Origin: Membranipora membranacea
Lineage: Eukaryota; Bryozoa; Gymnolaemata; Cheilostomatida; Membraniporidae
DNA: 64,000 nt
Direction: 5' to 3'
Assembly (NCBI GenBank): GCA_914767715.1
Contig: OU612074.1
Span: 12,880,062-12,944,061 of the forward strand
Shown here: positions 23,801 to 38,800 of the stretch, piece by piece
Numbering within the stretch: the first letter of the stretch is position 1
Layout: each line of letters opens with the position of its first letter
Notes under the pieces: model-generated
What the model was told of the DNA's origin: nothing
Database searches by the model: none
What the model saw: the letters and a program-made list of their open reading frames with translations, nothing else
Program-made: the position numbers and the translations under genes

Positions 23801-26800
23801 GTAATTGATATAATGGTACTCATTGTTTGTTTGTTTTGATGAAACACGATCAAGTATAGAATTTATACTCTTTCCTGGACTTATTACAGATGTTGCGGTC
23901 AGTGATCCAACTGTCTCTAGTTTGAACGTGACATGGAAGGGTATCTCTGGTCAATTCTATGAGGTAAATGTTTGAACTGTTGGATTGGTTATATTAAGCT
24001 CATCAAAAAACAGATGGGGAAAATGAAGACGCAATCACCCTAAAATTATGTTAGGTTTCTGTTGAAAATGCACCTTTGTTTCACTATTGCTGCCATGGTT
24101 TTTGTGACCACATCCTCATATTCACTGTGGTTCCATGGGGTCAAGTTGAACAAATTTCGGAGCTGTGTGAACCATAGGAATGCCTCCCGGTTCAAACTGA
24201 GCTGGAAGACTCAGCTCGCACTGAGTAGCACAAACTAAGATATGCCCGTTTCAGAGACTGCTAAGGTCAAAATCCACATAGTAACATGGTGATGAGTTTA
24301 ATTAGTGATGCTACAACGCAGTTGTGAATCACAATATATCATAAGTGGCGGGGGGGCTTTTGCACGAGCATTGTGAGACCTTGTAGGATCAAATTAAATT
24401 TATTATGCTAGGTTAGAGCAAGTTTGATCCAGTTTATGTGCATTCCGGTTGCTCCTCTCCACTGATAAGACTCAGTTCATCAGTGGAGGAGGAACAACTC
24501 TGAATTCAGACCAACTGGACCCAGCTTGGTCCACATCAGATTAATATTTTTTGACTATATTTGTTATTATGACTTGATTCTCCATTTTCACAGGTTGAAT
24601 ACTGTGAAACAGGGCCGAGCTGCAGTTTTATCTCTGCTAATGGAGGTAATAGGCTTACAGGCAACTCTGCAATGGCGCAGGTTCTTTCTTCTCTAAACGC
24701 TGGTACAGCCTATGACATAAGAGTGCAGGCATTTAACACTGAGTCAGGCGGGACAGGGGTACCAAGCTCTCCAGCTACTATCACTGGAAATACAGGTATG
24801 AGTGTAGATGATAACAGATTTCTTTTTGCAACAATTTAATTCTATACTACTGTAGGTTGTCTGTAAAATCCCAATCACTTACCAGGATGCTCTTTTAGAC
24901 AATGCTAGGAAACGCTTATTATAATGAGATTGCTAGTAAGAGTTTTCAACTGAAAATTTCGTAGAAAAAGCATCGGCTGCACATCAGTAGCAGGACTTGT
25001 TTATTGTCACTGTTAAATTTAAACCTAATATTTGTCAAATAGAACAAAGCAACACCTCTACAATCAGCATTCTGACAATTGGGTCCGAAATAACAACAGC
25101 AGTGTTTGTAAATTCTTCACAAGGATCATCATTTGCTTCCACGAACCCAAATAACCAGAGTCCGACAACAGAGGTCAAAAGTATGACAACATCCCGTTCA
25201 GATGAAACAACTATTCAGCTGACTCAGTGAAGGTTCCTGATTCATCAACAACCAGCAGAAGCAGTCCCTCTACAACAAATCATCTGCCTTCTTTGGCTCG
25301 AACAACTTTTGATGCTAGCTTGAGTTCATCTACATCAGTTCTCGTCACCAATAGTAAACCAAATTCAAACTCAACAAGCGTTTATGCTACTGCTGATGAA
25401 TCAACAACTTTGTCTGATACAATGACTACAACTGCGACAAGTCAGTTTGTAACAACTACCACTGCAACGGAAGATAATGCGACAACCGCAGCTACAGAAT
25501 TGACGACCACAGAGAGTGCTACAACAACCACTAAAATGATGCGTAAGAAATACAGCTTGGTGCTGGAATCCACTCACCTGAGATTAACCTGTGCCAAAAC
25601 CTTACCACTACTAAAGTCCCACTTGAAGAAAAATATGATTTCCAGTGTTAATTTTTGCATGCAGATGGATGGGAACTTCGGAGCAAGTCCTTTTCCGGTT
25701 GGGGAAAAACCCAGACTTCAAATTTCCAATTTACTTTACCTCACCATTGCATGTGCTGCTATATCAGTACCCAGAAGCTCATGTCAATCAGCAAATTACT
25801 GGTGAAATAAAAGCGCAATTAAAATCATCTTGGGAGCCTTTTTTACGCGATAAAATAATGCTTTGCATTTAGTTGTAAAAGATAAATTTAGATTTACTAC
25901 TACTTGTCGTATAGTTGCCCAACCTTGAAGTAACTAAACTAGAGAGGGCAACTCTCTAACTAACCAAATTATTATTATCCTCTCATGAAAAACAGTGTCA
26001 GGTGCTGGTAGCGTAACGTTGAGTGATGTGTTGATGAAAGTCCTCATATCACTAAAATAACAACTGCTAAAGCTCTGTTAGGCTTGAGGCCAAATGGTAA
26101 CACAAAGATATGAACCGACACCGGTAATAACTAACAACAAAACCACATGCTGGAATATCCGAGACTATCTCATGAGGCTTGAATTTGAGCTTCAACCTAA
26201 ATCGAGCTGCTATTCGGCTACTCCATACCATACCTTACATACACAAACTACCATCAGGACAATAATGGTTATCACTGTATATAATCGCATGGCTGCTATT
26301 ATAAACTCAACTTGACCCTTATTGATACAGATAACCAGTAGTTCACAATTTTGGCAGCTTGAGCATTTAATTAGTATTTTGAAATGAACATAATCATACT
26401 TACTTGCTTATGTATAATGAATTCACCAGTTAAGGTTGCAAGTTTTTGAATACCCATTCTGCAGAAAACTAAACAAAAACATGTTAATATTGTCATGTCC
26501 TAAGTCTTGGTTTGCTGGGAAGTCCAGCAAAAAGTCTCTGTTTTGCGTGTAACAAAAAATGTTTGTACAAGTTGACTATACGCATCAGATAATCCTAATA
26601 AATAATCTAAGGTGGAGTCAGAAGATAACGTTAAACTTATTAAGCATAGGGCACAGTGTGTTTCCATAAATGATGCAAAGCTGATTCGCTGCAAATGTCA
26701 TATTCTCATCCCAACCTAACTTCATACCTACTTGGATTGATTTAGGAACTTTCAAGAATACATTCCTCACTGGATTTCAATATGTCACTCAACCTTAATA

Positions 26801-29800
26801 CCAAAGTTTCTCTCCCATCAGCTGTATTCAAAACCATTTCTTCTCCCAAATAGCCTCTTATGCCAACACTTCACTCTTACAACTCAAACCAGACTATCCA
26901 TCCTAGGCTCTAACTGCATGTGATTGCTCTCTGCTGCTCAGTTCTGTGGTGTCGGGTTATTTACGCTCATTTTGTGTTACATCGATCAATAACTGCTGAA
27001 GTCTCAGATTTTTGTTGATTAGCTGATTTGTGTGTTTTCTTTGTGCCCCTTGGTTTTACCTGTTATCATTGTTTCTTTCTGACCGCATATTTTATTCAGC
27101 TCCTAGTCCAGTTGAGAACCCACAGGTTGAAAAGATATCAGCAACTGGAATCAAAGTTTCATGGACGCCGCCTGCTGCTTTTGACCATGTGAAGATTGAA
27201 TGTTTTACAACTAATGGTGGCAATTGCCCATCAGACGTGACTGCATCTGACACTATGCACAGCTTCACAACAATGACACAAGGAGCTACATACACTTTCA
27301 GATTGACTGTGTCTGTCGCTGAACAGAGTTCTAGCAGTGTTAATTCAACTTCACTGACACTAGGTACAAATAATATACTTTTATATTCCTAGTTTACCGT
27401 TAATGTTAGCTATGTCAGCAGACATTGATGTATATTGCATTTGTGATTAATGTTACTCCAAAGTCAGTATGACGCTTATCTGTACATGTGCTCAAATGAT
27501 TTCTTGCTTAGACCCTTCCCCAACTGGGAACATCAAAGCTGAAAGAATTCAAGGCGATAACGAGGCAGCTAAATTGATATGGGTAAACCCAGAAGGTCAA
27601 TTTGATAAGGTGACAATTGTATGGAGTGAGTCCCCTGGCATCGATTTCACTTCACAAGAAATCACCACTGTCATTCGTGAGCTTACCCCTGGAGAAAGAT
27701 ATACATTCACTGCTCATGTATATAGTGGGAACAAAGTGTCTCACACAAACACTACTTCTAATAGTCTCACTTTAGGTAATATTATAATAACAATGCATGA
27801 CGAGTCTCAAAATATGCCTTATAGTGTTATCTATTATTGGAACTGTAGCAATTAGATGTAGCGTAGCTTCGTTATAGTTAGTTTGGTTGAGTACATAGTA
27901 TGCTTGCTTTCTGTGTTTTCCTTTTCAATGTGTTATTGATTCCAAACTTTCATTCATGATCTAATATTAGAACCAAATGGAGTGTCTAGCCTTGTTGCCA
28001 AACAAACTGCAACCAAGACTGAGGCAGCCCTGGAATGGACCAACCCTTCTGATGTCTTTTACCAAGTTACCATCAGATGCGATGGATGTACTCCAACTGA
28101 AAAGAACATAACAAATAAGGCGACAAACACTACTACATTCACTGGCCTCACACCAGGGAAATCATACAATTTCACTGCTCATGTGTTTATCAGTGTTTAT
28201 GAGTCATCACAGATAGTCTACTCTAACAGTCTGACACTAGGTAGGAGTTTGCACAGTTTGATACCCCTTGAGTTCTTAGGCCAATTTGATTTCTTTACAT
28301 AAATGCTTTCCTGAAATCATTACATATTCCTTTAGTTACTTAGTTGCTTTACACTTTAAGGGGGTCCCCACTGACTTGACAACATTTCTAGTCGATATGA
28401 CTACTTTGTCCCAACAGGGCTTCTGATGGGACTACTTTATGCCATGCATGTGTGGTTTATGTTGTTGATTGTGTTCCCATTTTCTTTACCTAAATTTGAT
28501 TTGTTATGTACTATCAGAACCGAATGCAGTGTCTCACCTTGTTGCCAAGCGAACTGCGATGGATGTACTCCGACTGAAAAGAACGTAACAAATAAGGCAA
28601 CCACTACTACATTCACTGGCCTTACACCAGGCGAATCATACGCTTTCACTGCTCATGTGTTTAGTAATATCATAGAGTCGTCACAGATAGTCAACTCTAA
28701 CAGTCTGACACTAGGTAGGAGTTTGCACAGTTTGATATCCCTGACACAATGATAAAACCTGTACTTATATTTACTTTATTTAACGAATGTTTTACAGACT
28801 GTCACTATCATTTCTATGTGTTTCCCATAAATTTGTAATATTTCCTTTCATCACTTAGTTGTGTCAGATGCAGCAAACGATTAACCGTACAAGAAATTAA
28901 GAGGGACACACACACACAGTCAAAATCTTCGACAACGGGGATAACAAATTTTATTTCCGAAAAGTGCGACAGTACAAAACTAAAGGTCAATCACATATCA
29001 TATAAAGACACAGTGCAGTGAATAACGTGTTAATATTCAACCAACACATTTCTGTACCAGACCCTGGGCCGAAACCATAAAAATTGATAACCACTCATAA
29101 GCTGGATTAGAACTCCCATAAAAATATGACACTTGTCAACACTAATTACCTTTGCACCTATTATCGGTGATTGGTTTCAAAAAGCGGAGAAAAACAATGA
29201 GCTTGCAAAAGTTAAAAGCTAAGACTAAGGGTGAACTCTAGGTCACCAGACATTATAACACAAATTGCACTGGTTTCTGATTATATTTTTTTTTCTCATA
29301 AGTTCCATTGTCATTCACATTTTGTCAATTTGAATAGCTATGGTGATTATTATACGCTCGACCTGCTTGTTGTGAGAGCTTGCTGCTCGTTCGCTGACTT
29401 CGAATTGATGATAGGAGAACCAAGGACTTTAGAGTTATAGATATGAAATCGAATCAGGGCGATAGTGTAGTAGAGTATGCATTGAGATTTAACCCAGCAT
29501 GTTGTACAGACAGGAAATCACCATTAACCCCACATAATCTGTAAAACAAAACAAAGCAAAGTTAGTTTAAATTCAATTATTACTAAGAGCTTAAACTAAG
29601 ACCCAACAGAAACATACTTAAACATTTCAGTGTAGGGTTAAAGCTCAAACATCATAGGTTATTATTATTGAAATTTATATAGACACAGGCTATATGGTGA
29701 TGGAAAATAGTAATATTGTAGTAAATAGAGGGAATAATACACTGAGGGGTTATTGAAATATAAGAAAACATAATCACAGGGCCATGAGAAATCTGGGCAC

Positions 29801-32800
29801 GTGAAACAACCCGTGGAGAATCACACAACGGGAAAACAACAGAAGTCACAAAACATCTTCAAAATAACCGCAGAGTCACGAGATCTTTGGGCAGTGAATC
29901 AACCCTGGAAAGATTGCGAAATTAGGAAACCAATATATTGCACCATAGAAAACAAGTGCAGTTGACACCAGAAGCTATGTGAAAATAACGAGCAATAGAA
30001 GTCACAAAAGATCTTCAAAACAACCCTGGAAAGATTGCGGAATTAGAAAACCAATATATTGCACCATAGAAAACAGGTGCAGTTGACACCATAAGCTATT
30101 TTGAAAATAACAAGCAATAGAAGTCACAAAAGATCTTCAAAACAACCCTGGAAAGATTGCAAACTCAGGAAAACCAACAGATTACACCATGGATAAACAG
30201 GTGCACTTGACACCATAAATTATCTAAAAATAACCAAAACAAAAATGAGGGAAGGTCAAGCAAAGGACAGACTAACCATGTTTTGACAGCTAGATAATTA
30301 AAACTGACAAAACACGCAAATCAAAAGAGAGTAATGACGAAATTGAGGCTAAAACCAATAACAAGGTTAACACCTTTGCGCCTGTAAATGCAAACGTGGC
30401 ACAATAACAGGACAGCAAACCAGCACTATAAAAGCCTGATGGACACTTGTAAAAATCAGTCAGCGCCAGAGAGCGGGTTCACGATGTACAGCATTACAGA
30501 TTTAATCAGAGAATTATCTGATTCAGTCAGCCCAAGGAGGCACATCTACAGAGAGGAAAATTGTCTAAAAACTTTTAGACACATTCAGCCAACAGAGCTT
30601 TTGGCAAGATACACAGAGATACAAATACCTCGATTCACAGCGAGGAACCCAGTCTAACATAGCTTAGATATACAGAGATACAAATACCGCGATTCACAGC
30701 GAGGAACCCAGTCTAACATAGCTTAGATATACAATGATACAAATACCGCGATTCACAGCGAGGAACCCAGTCTAACATAGTTTAGATATACAGAGATACA
30801 AATACCGCGATTCACAGCGAGGAACCCAGTCTAACATAGTTTAGATATACAGAGATACAAATACCGCGATTCACAGCAAGGAACCCAGTCTAACATAGCT
30901 TAGATATACAGGGATACAAATACCGCGATTCACAGCGAGGAACCTAGTCTAACATAATTTAGATATACAGAGATACAAATACCGCGATTCACAGCGAGGA
31001 ACCTAGTCTAACATAGTTTAGATATAGAGAGATACAAATACCGCGACTCACAGCGAGGAACCCAGTCTAACATAGTTTAAATACACAGAGATATCACACT
31101 GAATATCACACAGAATTTGAGGTCATCTGCACCAAGGGTAAGATCTTACTATAAAGATTTTGAATGTTTATGTATTTTTATGACTAAATGATAAATGCCA
31201 AGATATTATTGTAAAATTATTGATTGATTTATTGCCTGACGAATAGAACCATATTTATATTTTGTTATTATTGTTTAAAATAAATCCTTGAGCAATTCCA
31301 CCGAAAATTGCACCAAACTCAAAACTAAACCAGTGCTCAGTAGTTGAGACTAGCGCACATTGTACGATAGTAGCTCTACTTACCGCTGAGGTATTGTTGA
31401 TCAACAGTTCAGTTGTGTTTTTGAAGTCTCTCTTTAATAACCGAATTATCAGCAATTATAAGTCCAGATCTGCTACCATTGCATTTGCACTACTTGAACC
31501 ATACATATCGCGGATTCTAAAACAGAAAATTGGAGGATATTTTATTATTTGGGATTTGAGACAAGGAGTGAACAACTCCAAATTACAGTCCGATTAATCA
31601 AACACAAAATTCATTCACAATAAATGTCATATTATATTACATAAAACACGAAGTAAACGTTATAAAAATTCCATGCTGATAGTTGTTCTCACACCTTATA
31701 TTTTCTGTTGACTTATAACAAACCTGGTAGTAGATGCTTGCTTTGCTTCTAACTTGACTTCTCTCGGCATATTCACAACTGCTTCACCTCTGAAACAATG
31801 CCAGACAGTCATGTTATGTCTGTCAGTGGATCTTTTGGTAGCATATTCAACTTGAGGATGTGCCAGTATTTTGCACTAATGCAAATACTAATGCTACCTG
31901 CACAGATTTCAATGACTTTTGACCAATCAAAAGTTACGCTTCTGCTTTCACACTCATGTACCTAACCATAGACTCAATATTATGAAGTCGATGTGCCTAA
32001 CTCTACTCAAGCTGGTGTGGTGTGGTAAGGCCTTTCATTACTTTTTATCCTCGTTTTGTCAATATCTCTGCGCAAACAAAACACTTCCTTTATTCTAGCG
32101 GTGCTTCTTTTGTTGAATCTTTTAGGGTGATTTGTTGGAGAGTTAACATCTTATTCCTCCTTTCTGTCCGTCTGTCCGTCCAAGATTAACACCTTCACTG
32201 TCGTTTACACAATTTCGAATTCATCGTTGCTTCTTATTTCATATCTCAATGTACAATCAAGATGTGAGTCGTCAATACTCAAACCTCACTATCCTATGCA
32301 TTTATATCATAAAATAACTGGTTATACATACATCACTCAACGACACCGGTATAACCTGGTAATCACATAACGCAAAATGAAAAATATAGGCAACAAGTCT
32401 ATATGCTTAGTATTGTTGTTATTGATCAAGGTGATGATGTAGGTGATGATAATGATCATCATTTTGTAGATCAAGCACCCCAAGGTTTATCTTTCATATT
32501 ACTGGTGGTTCATTTATCCAAAGATAAGTTTAGCTTTTTTATAGGGGTTCATTTATAGATATAGTTATCTTATGTTATTATTCAATATTTCATTAGTGAG
32601 TGTAAGGGTATTACATTCTACTGTGATCACTAGTCAACTCTACTAATTTTCGAAACGTAAGCAAATATCCCTAATATTTTTCATTTTAGTACCATCTGCT
32701 CCCACTGGTGCTAATGCTACACACTCTGGTAGAGATATTACAGTCATGCTCAACTGGGATGCACCAGTTGACTCGGCGTTGGCCAACTACAGAGTCAGCT

Positions 32801-35800
32801 ATAACTCAACTATTGTAAGTGATGTCTCTATTGTGGTAAGAAATGAAAGAGTGGCAAAGCCTTCAGCTATACCTGCATGTTCTTACTTTAAACAATACAG
32901 GAAAGCTGGTAGCCTGTTTTGCCACAGAGATGACGTGTAAAACCTCATTATGAATAAGAGATACCTTAGGAGAGACATATTACTGTACACTGAGCAAATT
33001 GGTCTGGTGATAATCTCTGTCAGGTTCAACTTGCATGTTTTCTTGCTCTTTCATTCACAGTGAAAATAACCTTGACCATTTCTGGAGGTATTTCCATCTC
33101 TTATTAGATCATTCAGTTAAAAATGCATCCAAATAAAAAATGCATCACCAACCTCACTTTTATGAGTCATATTTGTATTTGCAGGCTAACTGCAGTAATG
33201 GTTCCCAGTCTACTACTGACAACACCGTCACAACACTCAATATCACATCACTCGATGCTGGATGTAGTTACAGCTTCACTGTAGCCTCTATACTTTATAA
33301 TGGTGACAGCAGTGCTGAGAGTGACCCTGTAGACTACACAATAGGTTTGTTAAAATTGAGTACCTGAGTAACATGTTCGTGATCCAAGGGTTTCTACTTG
33401 TACATTGATTAGTGACATTTGTATAACAGTCAGAGTGAACTTAGAACTGCCATCTATTTACTGTGATATTTATTGTATATCTCTGCTCTTGTTCAGCCCC
33501 CTAGCTGTCACAAACCTCACTGTGACCTCAAGTAGCTTATCAGCCATTACGGTTAGCTGGAACTACGGCAATGAATCTGTCTTTGACATATTCGTCGTTG
33601 AGTGTTATGGGGACTGTCAGTCAGTCAATACAACTGATCTCTCGGTCCTGAGAGAGGACCTCACGCCAGGCCAGACATACTCAATTATAGTCTACACCAT
33701 GAGCAACGGTGTGTCAAGTCTGACTGAGAGTCAATATGTTCTCCTGGGTAAGACTCAGGGAGTGGCTTAGACACTGAAGGGAGGATGGTAGCACAAACTC
33801 TCTAACTAGATAACTAATTTCACATTTACTTCAGCACCACATAATAAAGGCCACGGGAATATCCTTTTGTATCCGGTTCAGGGATTACTAAGTGACTGGG
33901 ACTATACTTTATCACGTCACCTTTTCATATATGAGGATCTGGTCCTTAACTATGTTCTGTATTGTGTTCTTGAAGCTCCTTCTTCAGTGGCAGACCTAAA
34001 GACCACAGATATTACAGAAAACAGTATAACTTATATATGGTTTGCTGGAGCAGGTAGAGCAGATGATTTTGACGTTGTATTCACAGGCTCTGAGGCAATT
34101 AAATGTAAGTATTTACAGACACATATTTATCTTTTTAGAGGTTTGCTATGCTCTTCAGCTATTATACTAATTTTAAATGTATAATATTTGAAATCTACCA
34201 GTTTGTGACAATAAGGGAATATTGCATTGGGGGAACTTGTATGGCTACGGTAAGCATTGGCCCTCATTCCCCTCACCATTATTTTCAATGGATCACATGT
34301 TACATTCAATATATCTTGCATTTCAGCTGAAGTGACTCCATCAGGAGTTACAGTAGGAGGTACAAACCACTCAATCATAATCAGTAGTCTTACCGCTGAC
34401 ACAGAATACACTGTCACTGTGAGAAGTAGAGCTATAGACTCTGCTGCTGGATCTGGTAACAAGTTTAGCTCTCCTATGAGTGATACATCTAGGACTGTCG
34501 AAAGTGGTATGTACATCTCAATTACTCTGATTTGCAAATAAGGTTTGACTCAAGATAGCAAGAGTAGACAATTGATAGCAGTTTATATCTTTGACACGTT
34601 TTACAAATGTTGGTTTGTTTTAATGCTGTCAATGGAAGGTAATATACACTATCCTTAATAGTTAGAATTGATAAGATCAGGAAACTCATTGGAAAGACGC
34701 ACGACAGTAGGGTTTCAGGTGGAGTTATGTCGGAAATGGGTAACAGGAAAAATAAAATACTAATAATATATAATGACAGTTTGAAAATTTGTCCTAAATA
34801 ATGAGTAGATTTATCTATTGAAAGCCTTATCTGTTAGTGCATTATTGGACCAATTAGTAGCTACATGAAAGAGATTATAATATGCTTTTTATCAATTTAG
34901 ACAAATCACTCTGTACAGGCTACAGCTCCACAGGTGTAAAAATAAACGAGTTCATTTTATTCATGGTCCTCTCCCATGATCCTGACTTGCCTTAGTTAAA
35001 ATTATAAATTTAGTTTATGTAAGCTTATCCATAATTAGAATATACAAATGGATGTGAAATACCTTACTCTTCTTGTCACAGGAGAACTGGGTGATTATTA
35101 CTTTTTTTTTATTTTGCTTTAGGCTTGCTGAAAGTTGCTATCTTTACATGGTATTGGTTGGTGTTAACTGCTTCAAGTCTTCAATAACAATGCTTCATTT
35201 ATGTTTGAAATCAAAGTTTAGATCCGTTTATTCAATTTGTCATTGCTAAGCCAAATTTCGACCAGGTTTTAAGGTTTTCGTATTGGTAAATAAACAACCT
35301 TCAATTTCATATTCAAATAAATTGTCAGTTTTACTTGTTTGGAACCACATAAACATACACTACAGCAATACGCTCTTAAACTGTGTTTTCTTTGTTGCAG
35401 TACCGGGGATGGTGCGAAATCTTATAGAGAAGGACAAGGGTACTAACACAATCATGATCCAGTGGGATCCTCCATCACCCCTGAACACAGTTGTCGGATA
35501 TGCTGTCACAGTATACGAGAGTGATGGTAACGGTCCCATCGGTAGCTGTAAGCAAGCTACTATTCTAGACTGTGAAGCCTGCGAGGTATGTCTATAATAA
35601 CAAAGAGGAACATGTGGCTCCCAACATTAAACATTATAAATTACCTATAACCATAGGGCTATACATGTATATGTAGTTTTGCTGCATCTATATCTATAAT
35701 ACCAGATATGTAATGTAAGCCTACACTGCCAACAACGATACCTTTGCTATCAAGATATGCTTTATACACTCTACAGTGTTTACTGAACACCACCATCACA

Positions 35801-38800
35801 TTGATCAGTGTTTACTTGTTTGTTTTGTTTTGTTGTTAAATTAGCTTTCTCTCAGTTGTTTTTGTTTTTCTTTATCTAGTCCCGGAAAAATGATTCTTCA
35901 TACGACCATTGGAGAACACAGCTATCCTGTGGTGACCCAACCAACCAGATTATAACCAATGTGAACGAGACCCAAGAATTCACTGTGAATAACTTAAAGC
36001 CTGTAACTAACTATGCCGTTAAAGTGTTTGCGCTCAACACAAGAAATCTGACCAATGAGAGGCCTCTTGAGATAAAGACAGCCGCAGCATGTAAGTAGTA
36101 CAGGCAAAATTAATTCATAGTGTGGTTTGAGTTGAGGGAGTGGGAAGGGAGGCCGCCATTGTCCAAATATTTTGATAATAAACTTTTGAATACTGTAAAC
36201 TAAATATGTATGGAAGTAAACAACAGTCGCCCACTCTTGAAATGTAGGCCTAGTGACAGTCGTACTTCAATCTGTCGAATACTATGTTATAAGATGTAAA
36301 TATGGTTTGGACAATGGTCTGTACCGAGTTTCTCCTCACTATGCAAATGCTTCAAGCCCGCCCCCCCTCCCCCCCCCCTCTTCAAACCATTCAGCTAGGT
36401 TAGAGTACCCATGAAATTATAAGTTCTAGTTTCTCAACTAAGATCTGTGATGATGTAGTTGAATAACAATTTTTGTTGCTGACCAGTAATTTGAATCAAA
36501 CACCTCACTTAATGCCCTGTGTATTGATTGCAGATTGTTTGAGTTACCTGAGCTTATTAGTTAATAATGTTGATTTTGCGGTGTTTGATAATTGTTTGGA
36601 TTTACATTTAGCAGACATATTATGTAATAATTTTCAGTTAACCTAGATTGTGCAGGCACTTAGTCTGCCTTGTTTTATGAACTGAGAGCAGAGCTGTGTT
36701 CGACTTGAGAGAGAGTGGACCTGCGGCAGCTTAATAAAGAGAACTTTTAACCTTATAACTATCACAGTGAATATGTAGACAACAATATATATACGTTTTT
36801 AAGACTTTCACCATGAACCTCCCTGCCTAAGACGGTGCGCCCTGCTCGACAGTACAACTTTCATTTTTGTTATATCCCCATATTTGGTGGCAGCAGAAAA
36901 GCTGGTAGGGAAGGGGATTGGTGAAAGTCGGTATGTATGTGTGCTGAGGAACATTTAAACAAGATATATTTAGCTGCGGTACTACTATTCAAGAATGGAG
37001 AGGAAAAGTGAACTATTTCCTTGCTTTCATCTTTAAATAAGTAGGTGTCGATAACTACACAGACTCGGAATTTTATTTGCTGTCGACCACTCTAAGCAAC
37101 CGCAGAGCTGACATTTCATTTAAAAGTGTATTCCAGTATCGGGGTGATGCTGAAGGATTCTAAAACGCCAAAAGAAAGCAGGCGGATGTCCTGTGGTCCT
37201 GCAGTCTGGGTGATCCATTTGCAGCATAGGGCTTACTGCTTGTCAGCATAATAACTTTTGACACTGACAGATCTCAACACCTATCTAGACATAGATGAAA
37301 ACTAGCGATATAAGAAAAGCTATGACAGGAGTATTAATCAAGTAAACAAGAAGCAACCGCTAAATAATCAGGAATCACTAATACAGACTTCAAGATAATT
37401 ACCGCGACACTCGAAGCTACAGTCTGGAGCACCGTATCCATTCGGTGGGAAGAGCCGACTGTAGAAGTAGTACAGTGTCAAAATGACAAGAAAAATTAAA
37501 TTGGAATAGAAAATAGTGCCAATCATTCAACGCCTGCCAAATAGGACCTTGGAATTAAACAATCTCAATTGATATATGGGGTAAAGAAAATGAAAGAACG
37601 CCAGTGACAATAAAAGAGGTCAGCTACGTTACATAGAAAGACTGGAAATCTGAACGCTCAATTAGCAATAGAGTAGTTATATTGAGTGGCTCATGGATTT
37701 TGATGAAGATCACTGTCGCTGTGACATCTACCTACGTATACAAAGTTTTTAAATTTGCAGCTGTAGTGTTTTTTCTTTGATGGTACAATATAACCTTCCT
37801 TCAATATATTGAGAGGGGAAGGGATGTGATGATGTAGTTGAATAACAATTTTTGTTGCTGACCAGTAATTTGAATCAAACACCTCACTTAATGCCCTGTG
37901 TATTGATTGCAGATTGTTTGAGTTACCTGAGCTTATTAGTTAATAATGTTGATTTTGCGTGTTTGATAATTGTTTGGATTTACATTTAGCAGACATATTA
38001 TGTAATAATTTTCAGTTAACCTAGATTGTGCAAGCACTTAGTCTGCCTTGTTTTATGAACTGAGAGCAGAGCAGTGTTCGACTTGAGAGAGAGTGGACCT
38101 GCGGCAGCTTAATAAAGAGAACTTTTAACCTTATAACTATCACAGTGAATATGTAGACAACAATGTATAAACGTTTTAAGACTTTCACCATGAACCTCCC
38201 TGCCTAAGACGGTGCGCCCTGCTCGACAGTACAACTTTCATTTTTGTTATATCCCCATATCTGTGTTTGTTATTTTAATTGTTTCTGATTTTCTAAACCA
38301 AAAGTTTTATTGCAAATTGAATTCACTCTAATACACACATATTTTTCCTTCATTGATCAAAAAATTCTTGTGCATAATCTTCGATAAGGAAGTTATTATT
38401 GTACTTCTTTTGTTGAGTAAGATCCAGCTGTCTGTCATTGGCCCACATTCTGGTCTCGTACCATAGGGCCATAGCTCATTGTAGACTAGTTTCTCTCATG
38501 TTTTGTAAATACATGAAGAGGACAACTGAAACAACTGTTATACAATCCCTCATTCCTGACTCCCATTCAGGACCCAGGTAATGACTTGCCTGAAATCCAG
38601 TGTTCAAACAATGCCGAACATGAAACATGCTAAAAATTGATCGATATCATTAGCTCATCCAACAATGAGACGTAACATAATAAAAAACTTGCATATTGTG
38701 ACTTTGCAGTGCCTAATGGGCAGCCAACCGTCAATGTAACTGGATTCACACATAACACTATCGGTATAAGCTGGAGTGCTATCAATGACAGTGTTGGGAA

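Larger units (their letters stand above)
28860..32600 (+). other. large repeat-rich intron segment of gene A
   Basis: No exon was found. It holds a roughly 121-bp tandem repeat at 29800-30200 and a 59-bp array at 30611-31095. The part from about 31890 to 32690 matches gene B's intron at 59216-59983, while everything between the Ser/Thr exon and that point is missing in gene B. Confidence 0.5.

Noticed and set aside
25543-25805. Continuation of the Ser/Thr frame past the donor as coding sequence
   Set aside because: The GTAAGAAA donor is shared by both genes in the right phase, and the following part loses the Ser/Thr composition. A minor read-through form cannot be excluded.
30611-31095. A CRISPR-like array
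   Set aside because: The units are contiguous with no unique spacers, and the genome is eukaryotic.
32815-32940. Extension of exon 10 into the intron (SDVSIVVRNERVAKPS-type frame)
   Set aside because: The strong GTAAGTG donor precedes it, and the same stretch follows the donors in gene B with altered frames.
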